Notes under the pieces: model-generated
What the model was told of the DNA's origin: nothing
Databases searched by the model: none
The model's input: the letters and a program-made list of their open reading frames with translations, nothing else
Source of the DNA: Bdellovibrionales bacterium RIFOXYD1_FULL_55_31
GTDB taxonomy: Bacteria > Bdellovibrionota > UBA1018
DNA length: 35,904 nt
Assembly (NCBI GenBank): GCA_001770175.1
Contig: MEQK01000086.1
Coordinates: forward strand, 65,521-101,424
Direction: 5' to 3'
Translations under genes and position numbers: made by a program
Shown: positions 7,063 to 16,072 of the stretch, piece by piece
How positions within the stretch are numbered: the first letter of the stretch is position 1
Layout of the letters: every line of letters begins with the position of its first letter

Positions 7063-8319
7063 ATGAAACGGTGCTTGCGGTTCTTGGTGTCCGTTTTCGC
7101 GATCATGGCTCTGCCCCTAGGTTCGGCTCTTGCGGACAATTGCCTTCACGAGGGATTTCTTCCCAGAAACGAAATGCGCATACCTCCTGATTCGGTATTC
7201 GTGAACGGTATCACAGAGGCAAAGTTTGACGAAATACTGGATCGGACAGTCCGGTTTTACGCTCCCGTCATTTCGAGCCGCGGCGGAGTTCTGGAGCTTG
7301 ATAGAAATTGGCAGGACGGAACCGTGAACGCGTACGCCGAAAGAAACGGTCGTCGCTGGATCATTAGGATGTTCGGTGGTCTTGCGCGACATCCGGCGAT
7401 CACCGAAGACGGCTTTGCTCTGATCACGTGTCACGAGATCGGACATCACATCGGGGGGGCGCCGAAGTACCGTCGAAGCTGGGCGGCGAATGAAGGGCAG
7501 TCGGACTATTTTGCGACTTTGAAGTGCCTCCGAAATCTGTTTTCGCAGGACGACAACGTCGGTATCGTGAGCCGGATGAAGCTTGATCCTGCCGTGGTTT
7601 CGAGTTGTGAAAAGAGCTTTGCCGCTCCGGGTGACGTTGCGCTTTGCGAGCGCAATGCGATGGCGGGCCTGTCAGTAGGGAAGCTTGCAAGAGAGATAAG
7701 CGGTGGAGCAGGGCCGGAAGTCAGCTTCAGTACCCCCGACCGAAACGTCGTCGCGGAGACCTATGACGATCACCCCGCCGCGCAATGCCGTTTGGATACT
7801 TACTTTGGCGGAGTGAACTGCCGGGTTCCCGTATCGCATGAACTTAGCGAAACCGATGCGGCGGCAGGCACTTGTTCGGAAGAACTCAATTTCGAGAGCG
7901 GTTTCAGACCGCGCTGCTGGTACAAGCCGTCCTCAAGTACTGGACCAAATCCGCCGCAAGCCGGCATCGCGCGGGCGCCGCTCCTGCTCGGACAAACCCA
8001 CTTGGTCCTGACGAATCCGTATACCGCGCTCCCGGTGCATTATGACGTTTCCGAGTTTCCGGACGCGTTCGGAGTTTACGTGGAGGTTTCCCAACCGAAC
8101 CGGGAGTTTATCGTGCCGAACGGCACCATTCCCGATCCCTACCGGCTGCTCTGGTTCAGCAGAATCGGCGTGAGGGGCGATGTAGTCATGACACCAGTTC
8201 GGGACCTGCCGGGGTGGGGAACGTATTCCGTTCGGATCATTCCGCTCGATAGCAGTGGAACATCTTCGGTCGGTCGTTTTTCGAATTCAGCAAAGCTTGT
8301 TTTGAGTCCGGCTCGGTGA
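7063..8319 (+). CDS. Secreted HExxH zinc metalloprotease-like protein
   Basis: A 418-residue exported zincin. The signal peptide ends at 'SALA' (residue 24). The zinc motif HEIGHH lies at 124-129 and is followed 16 residues later by 'NEGQSDYFA', which supplies a plausible third ligand, Glu144, in a gluzincin-type arrangement. The N-terminal part resembles no named protease family I can place with confidence; M48-like is the nearest. The last ~120 residues look like an Ig/Fn-type beta domain ('FGVYVEVSQPNREF', 'GTYSVRIIPLD'). Several cysteines suggest disulfides. Fourth gene of the cytochrome operon, 25 bases before a subtilase, so the two proteases are probably made together. Confidence 0.75.
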   Translation: MKRCLRFLVSVFAIMALPLGSALADNCLHEGFLPRNEMRIPPDSVFVNGITEAKFDEILDRTVRFYAPVISSRGGVLELDRNWQDGTVNAYAERNGRRWIIRMFGGLARHPAITEDGFALITCHEIGHHIGGAPKYRRSWAANEGQSDYFATLKCLRNLFSQDDNVGIVSRMKLDPAVVSSCEKSFAAPGDVALCERNAMAGLSVGKLAREISGGAGPEVSFSTPDRNVVAETYDDHPAAQCRLDTYFGGVNCRVPVSHELSETDAAAGTCSEELNFESGFRPRCWYKPSSSTGPNPPQAGIARAPLLLGQTHLVLTNPYTALPVHYDVSEFPDAFGVYVEVSQPNREFIVPNGTIPDPYRLLWFSRIGVRGDVVMTPVRDLPGWGTYSVRIIPLDSSGTSSVGRFSNSAKLVLSPAR

Positions 8320-8344
8320 CAGTTCCGACGAAAGGAGGCTCCGT

Positions 8345-9865
8345 ATGCAGTGGTCGGGTATGCTCCTGGTTGCCATCTTTGCGACGTTCTCGATTCCGAA
8401 GGCCGCGGTCAGCGCTGAAGGCGAGAGCCTTGTCCGCTTTCCTGCACGGTACTTCGTGAAATTCAGGTACGAACTCTCGGTCCGCGAGATCAAACAAAGA
8501 TTCGCCAGAGTCGGGTTAAAGCTACAAGGCCAAATCCCGGAAATTCAAGTGTACGTGGCAGATGCTGTGGATCCCGACCGGTTCGAGGAGACCGGAAAGG
8601 AACTGGTCAACAGTTCTCCCGATGTCCTCTATCTGGAAAAGGACCGGGTCGTCAGGGCGCTCGAGAGTCATGAAAGCCATGATTCGTCGGCCTCTCCGAA
8701 CGATCCGAAGTTTCAACAGCAGAAGGCGATGATGCGAATCGCTCCTGAAGCCGCTTGGAAGCTTTCGAAGGGATCTCGTGATGTGCTCGTCGCGGTTACC
8801 GATACCGGCGTGGCGTTGAGCCATCCGGAACTCAAGAATCAGATCTGGACGAATCCGAATGAACTCCCCGGGAACGGAATTGATGATGATCGAAACGGCT
8901 TTGTTGATGACGTGCATGGATGGAACTTTGTCAGGACAAACAACAATGATCCGCCGGAGCCAGAAGATGACGAGGGACATGGCACGCATGTCGCTGGAAT
9001 CATCGGAGCCGAGGGGAATAATTCTGAAGGTATTGCCGGAATCAACTGGCAGGTGTCGATCCTGCCCGTGAAGTTTCTCGATTCCGACGGGTCTGGCACG
9101 CTCGAAGGGGGAGTTCGCTCCATTCTATACGCCGTTAAACACGGTGCGCGACTCATCAATGCGAGCTGGGGCGATAGCGAGACCTCAAGGACGTTGCAAG
9201 ATGCGATCGAGTACGCGTTTTCGAAGGGATCGCTTCTCATCGCGGCTGCCGCAAACAGTACAAAAGACACTGATCTCAAGCCGAACTACCCGTCGGCTGA
9301 TGTTTCTCTGGGCGTGATTTCGGTCGCAAGCTCCTCGCGGACCGGAACTCTCTCCGGCTTTTCGAATTACGGCATTCTTTCAGTCGATCTCGTGGCGCCG
9401 GGTTCGGACGTGCTGTCCACTTACCTTCGCGGGAAATACGCGAAAATGAGCGGAACTTCGATGGCGGCACCCATGGTGACCGGCATAGGAGCACTGATGC
9501 TGTCCCTTGAACCCGAACTGAGTGCACTTGAGCTACGTAACGGGATGTTGAACGCGGTCGAGGAGAGTCCCGGGTATGAAGGAAAAATTTCGACGAGGGG
9601 TGACATCAGGGCGGATTTCGCGCTCGAGCAGCTCCAGAAGGGGTTTCAGATCTGGCCATCGCGGCTGACCATCGCACTGAACTCACCGTACCCCCTGACG
9701 GCGTATCGTCCTGAGGGGACCGTTCAATGGGAGGTCAGCGACGAATCATTGGCGCTAATTGACGCGAACGGCGTCCTCACGTTTTTGAAAGCAGGTGAAA
9801 TTCAGGTCCGCGCTCGTGATGGCTCGGGTAAGCAAACAAGTACCGCTTGGATCAGAGGCCGCTGA
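8345..9865 (+). CDS. Secreted subtilisin-like serine protease (S8) with C-terminal Ig-like domain
   Basis: A complete S8 peptidase of 506 residues: signal peptide to about residue 24, an inhibitor I9-like propeptide (~31-105), the catalytic domain (~120-420) and a short C-terminal bacterial Ig-like (BIG2) domain ending 'AGEIQVRARDGSGK'. The triad is intact: Asp153 in 'VAVTDTGV', His212 in 'EGHGTHVAG', Ser372 in 'SGTSMAAP', with the oxyanion Asn304 in 'AAAANS'. An acidic loop 'NGIDDDRNGFVDD' is a likely Ca2+ site. AAAGGAGG sits six bases before the ATG. Last gene of the porin-cytochrome run. In Geobacter a subtilase (OzpA) matures the nanowire cytochrome OmcZ, so a role in processing surface proteins is possible. 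Confidence 0.9.
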   Translation: MQWSGMLLVAIFATFSIPKAAVSAEGESLVRFPARYFVKFRYELSVREIKQRFARVGLKLQGQIPEIQVYVADAVDPDRFEETGKELVNSSPDVLYLEKDRVVRALESHESHDSSASPNDPKFQQQKAMMRIAPEAAWKLSKGSRDVLVAVTDTGVALSHPELKNQIWTNPNELPGNGIDDDRNGFVDDVHGWNFVRTNNNDPPEPEDDEGHGTHVAGIIGAEGNNSEGIAGINWQVSILPVKFLDSDGSGTLEGGVRSILYAVKHGARLINASWGDSETSRTLQDAIEYAFSKGSLLIAAAANSTKDTDLKPNYPSADVSLGVISVASSSRTGTLSGFSNYGILSVDLVAPGSDVLSTYLRGKYAKMSGTSMAAPMVTGIGALMLSLEPELSALELRNGMLNAVEESPGYEGKISTRGDIRADFALEQLQKGFQIWPSRLTIALNSPYPLTAYRPEGTVQWEVSDESLALIDANGVLTFLKAGEIQVRARDGSGKQTSTAWIRGR

Positions 9866-9925
9866 GCCTGTGCCATCCTGAGCGCCTGCCGGACGGCTGG
9901 AACACCACTTGCCTTTCTTCCTTGA

Positions 9926-12900
9926 ATGACTCTCTCTGAAATCGCCATTCGTCGTCCGGTTTTCGCGTGGATGCTGATGGCGGCCCTGATCATATTCGGA
10001 GGCGTATCATTCAGTCGAATGGGCGTGAGCCAGCTCCCCGACGTGGACTTTCCGGTGGTCACGATCTCGCTCTCCCTTCTGGGCGCCGCGCCGGAGGTCA
10101 TGGAGACGCAGGTCGTTGATCCCATCGAAGACGCGGTCATGAGCGTCGAAGGGGTCCGGAGTGTCACCTCGTCTTCTTACGAGGGAAATGCGACGATCAC
10201 GGTCGAGCTCGATCTGGATCGCGACATCGATGCCGCGCTTCAGGAAGTCCAGACGAAAGTGGTGCAGACGCAGCGGCTATTGCCGCGGAATATGGATCCC
10301 GCCGTTATCACGAAAACGAACCCCGAGGATCAACCGATTCTCTGGCTGGCGCTGGGGAGCAAGGAACACTCCGTTCGCGAACTCATGATTTACGTCAGGG
10401 ATCAGCTGAAAGATCAGTTCACGTCCCTGCCCGGCGTGGGCGAGGTCATGCTGGGTGGCTACATCGAGCCGAATATGCGGGTTTGGGTCTCACAACGGGC
10501 ATTGGCGCGCTACGCGCTTACGGTGAACGACGTGATCTCGGCGATTCAGAACGAGAGCTCAGAACCGCCGAGTGGATATCTTGATATCAAAGACAAGGAA
10601 TCGAATGTCCGGACGCTCGGGGAAGTGAAGTCGGCGGCCGAAATGGAGCGGATCACGATCAACCTCAGGGGAGGTCAGCCGAATTTCACGCCGATTCCGC
10701 TCGCCAAGGTGGCGCGGGTTGAAGACGGCCTGAACGATATTCGACGCATCAGCCGCGCGAACGGTTTGCCCGCGGTTGGACTTGGCATTCGGAAGCAACG
10801 CGGGTCGAACGCGGTTCAGGTGGCGCATGGCGTGAAACAGAAAATGGCGGAGGTCGCGCCGAGATTGCCCAAAGGCATGGTTCTGAACGTCAACTTTGAC
10901 AGCACTCAATTCATCGAGGATTCAGTTCGAGAGCTGAATTTCACCCTGGTTCTATCGGCGTTGCTGACCGCTTTGGTGTGCTGGCTGTTTCTGGGGTCTT
11001 GGTCCTCAACGATCAATGTTCTTCTCGCGATTCCGACTTCCGTTATCGGCTCGTTCATTGTGCTCTATTTCGCCGGTTTCACGCTGAATACGTTCACTCT
11101 TCTGGGGCTCGCGCTCGCGATCGGCATCGTCGTCGACGATGCGATCATGGTCCTGGAAAACATCGCGCGACATCGCGAACGGGGCGAGGCGCTGGTCGAG
11201 GGCGCCATCAACGGTTCGCGCGAGATCACTTTCGCGGCGGTGGCGGCGACTATAGCGATTATCGCCATTTTTCTGCCGGTTGCCTTTATGACCGGGATAA
11301 TCGGAAGATTCTTCTTCCAATTCGGCGTCACGATCAGTGTGGCGGTGCTTCTGTCCCTGACCGAAGCGCTTACGTTGACTCCGATGCGCTGTTCGCAATT
11401 CTTAAAAGTCGGGGAGAGGCGAACTCGGATCGGCAAGTGGGTCGAGAGCGGTTTTGACTGGAGTCGTGGCTTCTATCGCCGATCACTCGCGGTTGCCCTG
11501 AATCATCGGCTCAAAGTGGTGCTGGCCTCACTCTCAATATTCATACTCGGTTTCATGACCCTGGCGCTGCTGAACAAGGAATTCGTCCCGGCACAGGATC
11601 AGAGTATGTTCATGGTCCGGTTGCAAACCCCAGTCGGCTCGTCGATCGCCTATACGGACAGCAAGTTCAAGGAGGCCGAAGCCTTCCTGTCGTCGCGTCC
11701 CGAGATCAGCAGATACTACTCGGCCGTCGGCGGTTTTGGTGGGGGCGAGGTGAACAGCGGGATCATCTTCGCGAGTATGAAGCCTCCTGAGGAGCGGACA
11801 CAAACGCAGGAGGAGTTCATGACTTTCGCAAGAAAGTCCTTGAACGCCATTCCCAACCTCAAAGCGAGCCTTCAGGATCTCTCGATCAGGGGGTTCACGG
11901 CATCACGCGGATTTCCCGTCGAATTTGCGGTGAAGGGGCCGGATTGGGATCGCTTGGCGCTCTACTCCAAGACGATCATGGAAGAGTTGAACAAAACCGG
12001 GCTGGTGACCGATCTTGACACTGACTACAAAGAAGGAAAACCCGAAATCCGCATCGTGCCGGACCGGGAACGTGCGGCCGAGCGCGCCGTGAATGTAGCG
12101 GCCGTCGGGGATGTCGTCAGCGCGATGATCGGCGGGGTGATTGTCGGCCAGTACTCGCAGGGAGGTCATCGATATGACATCCGGGTTCGGCTTCGGAAAG
12201 AGGAGCGGGATCAGCCGGATGATATTCGAGCGCTTTTCGTCAGAAACGACCGGGGCGAGCTGATTCGGCTCTCCGAAGTCGTGAAAGTGGAACAAAGGAC
12301 GGCCCTTCAGGTGATTTCGCGTCGCGATCGTCAAAGGGCGGTCACGATTTTCGGAAACGTGAGGACTGGACGTTCACAGGCGGATGCTTTGAACGCGGTC
12401 AATCGCATCGCGGCTCAGGTGCTCCCGGCGGGCTACAGTGTCGTCTTGAGTGGAAGTGCTCAGACGTTCAAGGAATCGTTCGCGAGCCTGGTTTTCGTTC
12501 TCATTCTGGGTCTGCTTGTTTCTTATATGGTGCTTGCATCGCAATTCAACAGTTTCATTGATCCGGTGACGGTCCTGATGGCGCTTCCGTTCAGCGTTTC
12601 AGGCGCCTTCGTGGCTCTATTGATCGGGAATCAAACGGTCAATATTTACAGCCTGATCGGCCTGATTCTCCTGATGGGAATCGTGAAGAAGAATTCGATT
12701 CTCCTGGTCGATTTCACCAATCAGATCCGAATACGAGCGCATCGAGGGCCGGATGAGGCACTTCTGGAGGCGTGCCCGCTGCGGCTGCGTCCGATAGTCA
12801 TGACCTCCCTCGCGACCATCGCGGGCGCAATCCCACCGGCTCTCGCGATCGGGCCGGGAGCGGAAACCCGGGTGCCCATGGCGATTGCCGTGATCGGGGG

Positions 12901-13012
12901 GATCGTGGTTTCGACGGCTCTGACGTTAATTGTAGTCCCTTGTGTCTACAGTCTCTCCGCGCGTCATGACGCGAGAAGTCGACGGGAACGTTTAGGGAAA
13001 AAGGCGGCATGA
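9926..13012 (+). CDS. RND efflux pump inner-membrane permease, HAE1/AcrB type
   Basis: A proton-driven efflux permease of 1028 residues, full length for AcrB/MexB-like trimers. The N-terminal 'IRRPVFAWMLMAALIIFGG' helix, the 'QLPDVDFPVV' segment and the TM4 motif 'LAIGIVVDDAIMVLENI' with its two proton-relay aspartates are diagnostic. The C-terminal repeat carries 'LIGLILLMGIVKKNSILLVDF'. It exports hydrophobic or amphipathic compounds; the substrate is unknown. It is an orphan: neither a membrane-fusion adaptor nor a TolC-like channel gene lies beside it, so partners must come from elsewhere. The ribosome site is poor. Confidence 0.94.
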   Translation: MTLSEIAIRRPVFAWMLMAALIIFGGVSFSRMGVSQLPDVDFPVVTISLSLLGAAPEVMETQVVDPIEDAVMSVEGVRSVTSSSYEGNATITVELDLDRDIDAALQEVQTKVVQTQRLLPRNMDPAVITKTNPEDQPILWLALGSKEHSVRELMIYVRDQLKDQFTSLPGVGEVMLGGYIEPNMRVWVSQRALARYALTVNDVISAIQNESSEPPSGYLDIKDKESNVRTLGEVKSAAEMERITINLRGGQPNFTPIPLAKVARVEDGLNDIRRISRANGLPAVGLGIRKQRGSNAVQVAHGVKQKMAEVAPRLPKGMVLNVNFDSTQFIEDSVRELNFTLVLSALLTALVCWLFLGSWSSTINVLLAIPTSVIGSFIVLYFAGFTLNTFTLLGLALAIGIVVDDAIMVLENIARHRERGEALVEGAINGSREITFAAVAATIAIIAIFLPVAFMTGIIGRFFFQFGVTISVAVLLSLTEALTLTPMRCSQFLKVGERRTRIGKWVESGFDWSRGFYRRSLAVALNHRLKVVLASLSIFILGFMTLALLNKEFVPAQDQSMFMVRLQTPVGSSIAYTDSKFKEAEAFLSSRPEISRYYSAVGGFGGGEVNSGIIFASMKPPEERTQTQEEFMTFARKSLNAIPNLKASLQDLSIRGFTASRGFPVEFAVKGPDWDRLALYSKTIMEELNKTGLVTDLDTDYKEGKPEIRIVPDRERAAERAVNVAAVGDVVSAMIGGVIVGQYSQGGHRYDIRVRLRKEERDQPDDIRALFVRNDRGELIRLSEVVKVEQRTALQVISRRDRQRAVTIFGNVRTGRSQADALNAVNRIAAQVLPAGYSVVLSGSAQTFKESFASLVFVLILGLLVSYMVLASQFNSFIDPVTVLMALPFSVSGAFVALLIGNQTVNIYSLIGLILLMGIVKKNSILLVDFTNQIRIRAHRGPDEALLEACPLRLRPIVMTSLATIAGAIPPALAIGPGAETRVPMAIAVIGGIVVSTALTLIVVPCVYSLSARHDARSRRERLGKKAA

Positions 13013-13036
13013 TTTCGCGGATTTCGCTCAAGTGTT

Positions 13037-13052
13037 TCGATTCATGAACCGA
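13037..13052. promoter_or_regulatory. Imperfect 16-base palindrome before the cyclase gene
   Basis: TCGATTCA|TGAACCGA pairs at 7 of 8 positions around its centre, inside the 66-base gap between the RND gene and the cyclase. Size and symmetry suit a dimeric regulator, but it is not a match to the CRP consensus. Confidence 0.3.
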
Positions 13053-13078
13053 TGAGCTTTTGAGGAGATCCGTGCAGA

Positions 13079-15169
13079 ATGTCCGCCACGGGACTAAAGG
13101 ACGGTAAACGTAAACTTGCCGCCATCATGTTCACCGATATCGTTCGGTACAGTGCGCTCAGCCACACGAACGAGGCACTCGCGCTTGAATTGCTGGAGGA
13201 GCATCGCGCGATCGCGAGGCGGATCTTCGCCGAGTTTCGCGGAAAAGAAATCAAGACGATCGGTGATGCGTTTCTCGTCACGTTCGAAAGCGCTCTTGAC
13301 GCCGTTGAATGCGCGACTCACCTTCAGGTCGCGCATCGGGAAAGAAATCGCGGAGTCGCTTCGACCCGGGCAATGAAGCTTCGGATCGGGATTCATCTCG
13401 GTGATGTGGTGGCATCTGAGGGGGATGTTTACGGCGATGGCGTGAATATCGCGGCCAGGTTGCAATACCTGGCAAAACCGGGCGCGATTTGCGTGAGCGG
13501 TTCGGTATTTTACCAGATCGAGAGCAAGGTGAAGTGCCCCGTCAGTCAGCTGGGGACCCGAAAGCTCAAAAATATTTCCAAGGCGATTGCGGTTTATGCC
13601 CTTCAGATCGACTGCGAGTCGGAAACGCTTCGGAGCGGGAATGGTTTCAAACCGTTCCGAGTTCTAAAACGCTCGAGCATTTTACGATGGTCCGCAGCGG
13701 TTTTCCTCGCGTTTGTAGCCGCGGGTCTCGGCTGGTACTTCGTCGAGAATGGCAGGATTCAAAGCCGTCCAGAAACGGCGATTCGCGAAACACTTCGTGT
13801 CGCGGTACTGCCGTTTGAAAGCATCAGTTTGACCCACGATGATGAATACTTGTCGGAAGGCATGACCGAAGAGCTCATCTCGAATCTTTCCAGGTTGCGG
13901 CAGCTCCGGGTCCTGGCGCGGGCATCGGTGGTCCAGTACAAGTCGGCTTCGAAATCGGCTGATCAGATCGGAAAGGAACTGAAAGTTTCGGCTCTGATCC
14001 AGGGCAGCGTCAGAAAAATGGGTGATCTTCTGAGGATTACCGTTCAGTTCGTTGATGTCGCCAGCCAGGAGGCGAGGTGGTCCCGCGAGTATAACGGAAG
14101 AGTTGATGACATATTCGAATTGCAGTCGAAAATAGCGGATGAGATCGTCGCCCATTTTCGCGGTCGCAGCCTTGCAAGCGCCCTGGTCGAGGGTCCGGGA
14201 CGCGATTCCTTCGTCCCGGATGCCGAGGCATACAATGAATTTCTGAAGGGCCGCTATTATCTCAACCGGCGGACCGAGGAGAGTCTGTTTCAGGGGATTG
14301 GCGAATTGAAGAAGTCCATTCAGCGTGAGTCTCGATTCGCGCCGGCTTACGCCGCACTGGCGAATGCGGCAGGTTTGCAGTCGTATTATGGATTGCTCCG
14401 ACCCAGAGAAGCGATGAAGCAGGTGTCGAAGTATGCGGAAAAAAGTCTTTCCATGGATCCACAATCGGTCGACGCCTTGGTGTCTCTCGCCGAAGCCGAA
14501 GCGTACTACCATTTCAACGCTAAAAAGGCGGAGGAGCTTTTCCAGCGCGCCATCGAGATGAATCCAATGCATCCGATCGCTCACAGCTGGTATGCAGAAT
14601 TTCTTGCCAGTCGGGGACGATTTGCGGAAGCGATTACCGAAATCAACCAGGCTCTGGCGCTCGATCCGTTGTCATTGATCATTAAAACGGCAGCGGCGAA
14701 CGTAAACTATTTCGCCTCGCGCTTCGAAGACAGCATTGCGCACGGCCGGACCGCGATGGAAATGGATCCGTCATTCATGCTGCCGTATTTCTGGCTCGGA
14801 ATGGCACGGGTCCAGACTTCGAAATTCGGTGAAGGAGTTCGTCTTCTGGAAAAGGCCAGCCGTCTTTCAGGGGAGACCCCGATGATGAAGGCGGCTCTGG
14901 CTTACGGCTACGCCAAGGCCGGTAAACTCGAGGAAGCGGAGAAGATCCTGCGGGAACTCAGTGAAATGAGCGCGCGTCGCTATGTCTCGGCCTACTATCT
15001 AGCGTCTGTTTACGTGGCCCTCGGCCGAAAAGAGAAGGCGATGCTTTTCCTGAATAAAGCCTTTGAGGAGCGTTCCAGTCACATTTCCCTGGTGAAGGTG
15101 GACCCGGTATTCAAAGCGCTACGCGGCGATTCCGACTTCGATCTCTTCGTTCGCAAGTTGCCGTTCTAA
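13079..15169 (+). CDS. Class III adenylate cyclase with TolB-like and TPR domains
   Basis: A signalling enzyme predicted to make cAMP. Residues ~12-180 form the cyclase domain and all catalytic positions are present. The metal aspartates are Asp20 ('FTDIVRYS') and Asp63 ('TIGDAF'), the adenine-selecting pair is Lys59 and Asp116, and the transition-state pair is Asn123 and Arg127 ('GVNIAARL'). One membrane helix follows (~201-222). Next come a TolB/FlgO-like domain ('VAVLPFESIS', 'SEGMTEELISNLSRL') and then TPR repeats to the end (696 aa). The single helix places the cyclase in the cytoplasm and the TPR part probably in the periplasm. GAGGAG lies about eleven bases before the ATG. The input sensed is unknown. 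Confidence 0.9.
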   Translation: MSATGLKDGKRKLAAIMFTDIVRYSALSHTNEALALELLEEHRAIARRIFAEFRGKEIKTIGDAFLVTFESALDAVECATHLQVAHRERNRGVASTRAMKLRIGIHLGDVVASEGDVYGDGVNIAARLQYLAKPGAICVSGSVFYQIESKVKCPVSQLGTRKLKNISKAIAVYALQIDCESETLRSGNGFKPFRVLKRSSILRWSAAVFLAFVAAGLGWYFVENGRIQSRPETAIRETLRVAVLPFESISLTHDDEYLSEGMTEELISNLSRLRQLRVLARASVVQYKSASKSADQIGKELKVSALIQGSVRKMGDLLRITVQFVDVASQEARWSREYNGRVDDIFELQSKIADEIVAHFRGRSLASALVEGPGRDSFVPDAEAYNEFLKGRYYLNRRTEESLFQGIGELKKSIQRESRFAPAYAALANAAGLQSYYGLLRPREAMKQVSKYAEKSLSMDPQSVDALVSLAEAEAYYHFNAKKAEELFQRAIEMNPMHPIAHSWYAEFLASRGRFAEAITEINQALALDPLSLIIKTAAANVNYFASRFEDSIAHGRTAMEMDPSFMLPYFWLGMARVQTSKFGEGVRLLEKASRLSGETPMMKAALAYGYAKAGKLEEAEKILRELSEMSARRYVSAYYLASVYVALGRKEKAMLFLNKAFEERSSHISLVKVDPVFKALRGDSDFDLFVRKLPF

Positions 15170-15181
15170 TCGTGCGGATCA

Positions 15182-16051
15182 TCAACTCGCGACGATTTCT
15201 CCGCCGTTCGGATGCAGGATCTGTCCTGACATGAAGGACGCATCTTCTGACGCGAGAAAAACGTAGCTCGGCCCCACTTCGCTCGGTTGTCCCGGGCGCC
15301 GCATCGGGTAATTCTCACCGAACTTTCCGACGTGGTCGGACGTGAACGTGGAAGGAATCAGAGGCGTCCAGATCGGTCCGGGCGCGACCCCGTTCACCCG
15401 GATTTCCCTGTCCCTGAGCGCTTCGGAAAGAGATCGAGTGAATGCCACGATGGCACCTTTGGTGGCCGAATAGTCAAGAAGATGAGCGCTCCCCTTGTAT
15501 GCGGTGACCGATGTCGTGTTGATGATGGCGGCGCCCTCCTTGAGACTCGGAAGGGCGGCTTTCACGAGATAGAAGAAGGCAAAAATATTGGTCTTGAAGG
15601 TTCGCTCGAGCTGTTGAGAAGAAATCTCCTCGATCTCTTTGGAAGGGTGTTGTTCGGCGGCATTATTCACGAGAATGTCCAAATGACCGAAGATCCTGAC
15701 GGTCTCCTCGACGAGTCTCACGCAGAAAAGTTCGTCGCCAACGTCTCCGGAAAGGACCTCGCACCGCGTATTCTCAAGCTCCACGAGACGTTTCGTTTCG
15801 AGGGCATCGGGATGTTCGTTCAGATACCCGATCATGACGTCCGCGCCTTCTCTCGCGTAATGGACCGCGATGGAGCGGCCGATTCCGCTGTCTCCTCCCG
15901 TGACGAGGGCCACTTTACCGGCCAATTTTCCGCTCCCACGGTAGTCGGCACGGATATACTCGGGGCGCGGCGACATTTCCGATTCGATGCCCGGCTCGTG
16001 ATCCTGTTTCTGGGGGACGGGTTTAGGGTAGCGTCTCGTTCCTTGCGTCAT
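15182..16051 (-). CDS. SDR-family oxidoreductase, YghA/general stress protein 39 type
   Basis: A short-chain NAD(P)-dependent dehydrogenase of 289 residues. The cofactor motif is 'TGGDSGIGRS', the structural motif is 'NNAA', and the catalytic Ser-Tyr-Lys set lies in 'NTTSVTAYKG' and 'DYSATKGA'. The ~40-residue N-terminal extension with 'RPEYIRADYRGSGKLAGK' marks the subgroup of E. coli YghA and Bacillus YdaD (Gsp39) rather than a classical FabG. The substrate is probably a small sugar or alcohol but is unproven. GGGAGG precedes the ATG. It follows the pyruvate-oxidase-like gene by ~20 bases on the same strand, so the two are likely cotranscribed. Its 3' end faces the cyclase gene 12 bases away. 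Confidence 0.88.
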   Translation of the reverse strand: MTQGTRRYPKPVPQKQDHEPGIESEMSPRPEYIRADYRGSGKLAGKVALVTGGDSGIGRSIAVHYAREGADVMIGYLNEHPDALETKRLVELENTRCEVLSGDVGDELFCVRLVEETVRIFGHLDILVNNAAEQHPSKEIEEISSQQLERTFKTNIFAFFYLVKAALPSLKEGAAIINTTSVTAYKGSAHLLDYSATKGAIVAFTRSLSEALRDREIRVNGVAPGPIWTPLIPSTFTSDHVGKFGENYPMRRPGQPSEVGPSYVFLASEDASFMSGQILHPNGGEIVAS

Positions 16052-16072
16052 ATGGAAACCTCCCGCCGAGTT

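Noticed and set aside
13682-14584. 300-residue minus-strand ORF opposite the cyclase gene
   Set aside because: Shadow of the TolB/TPR coding region; no domain recognised.
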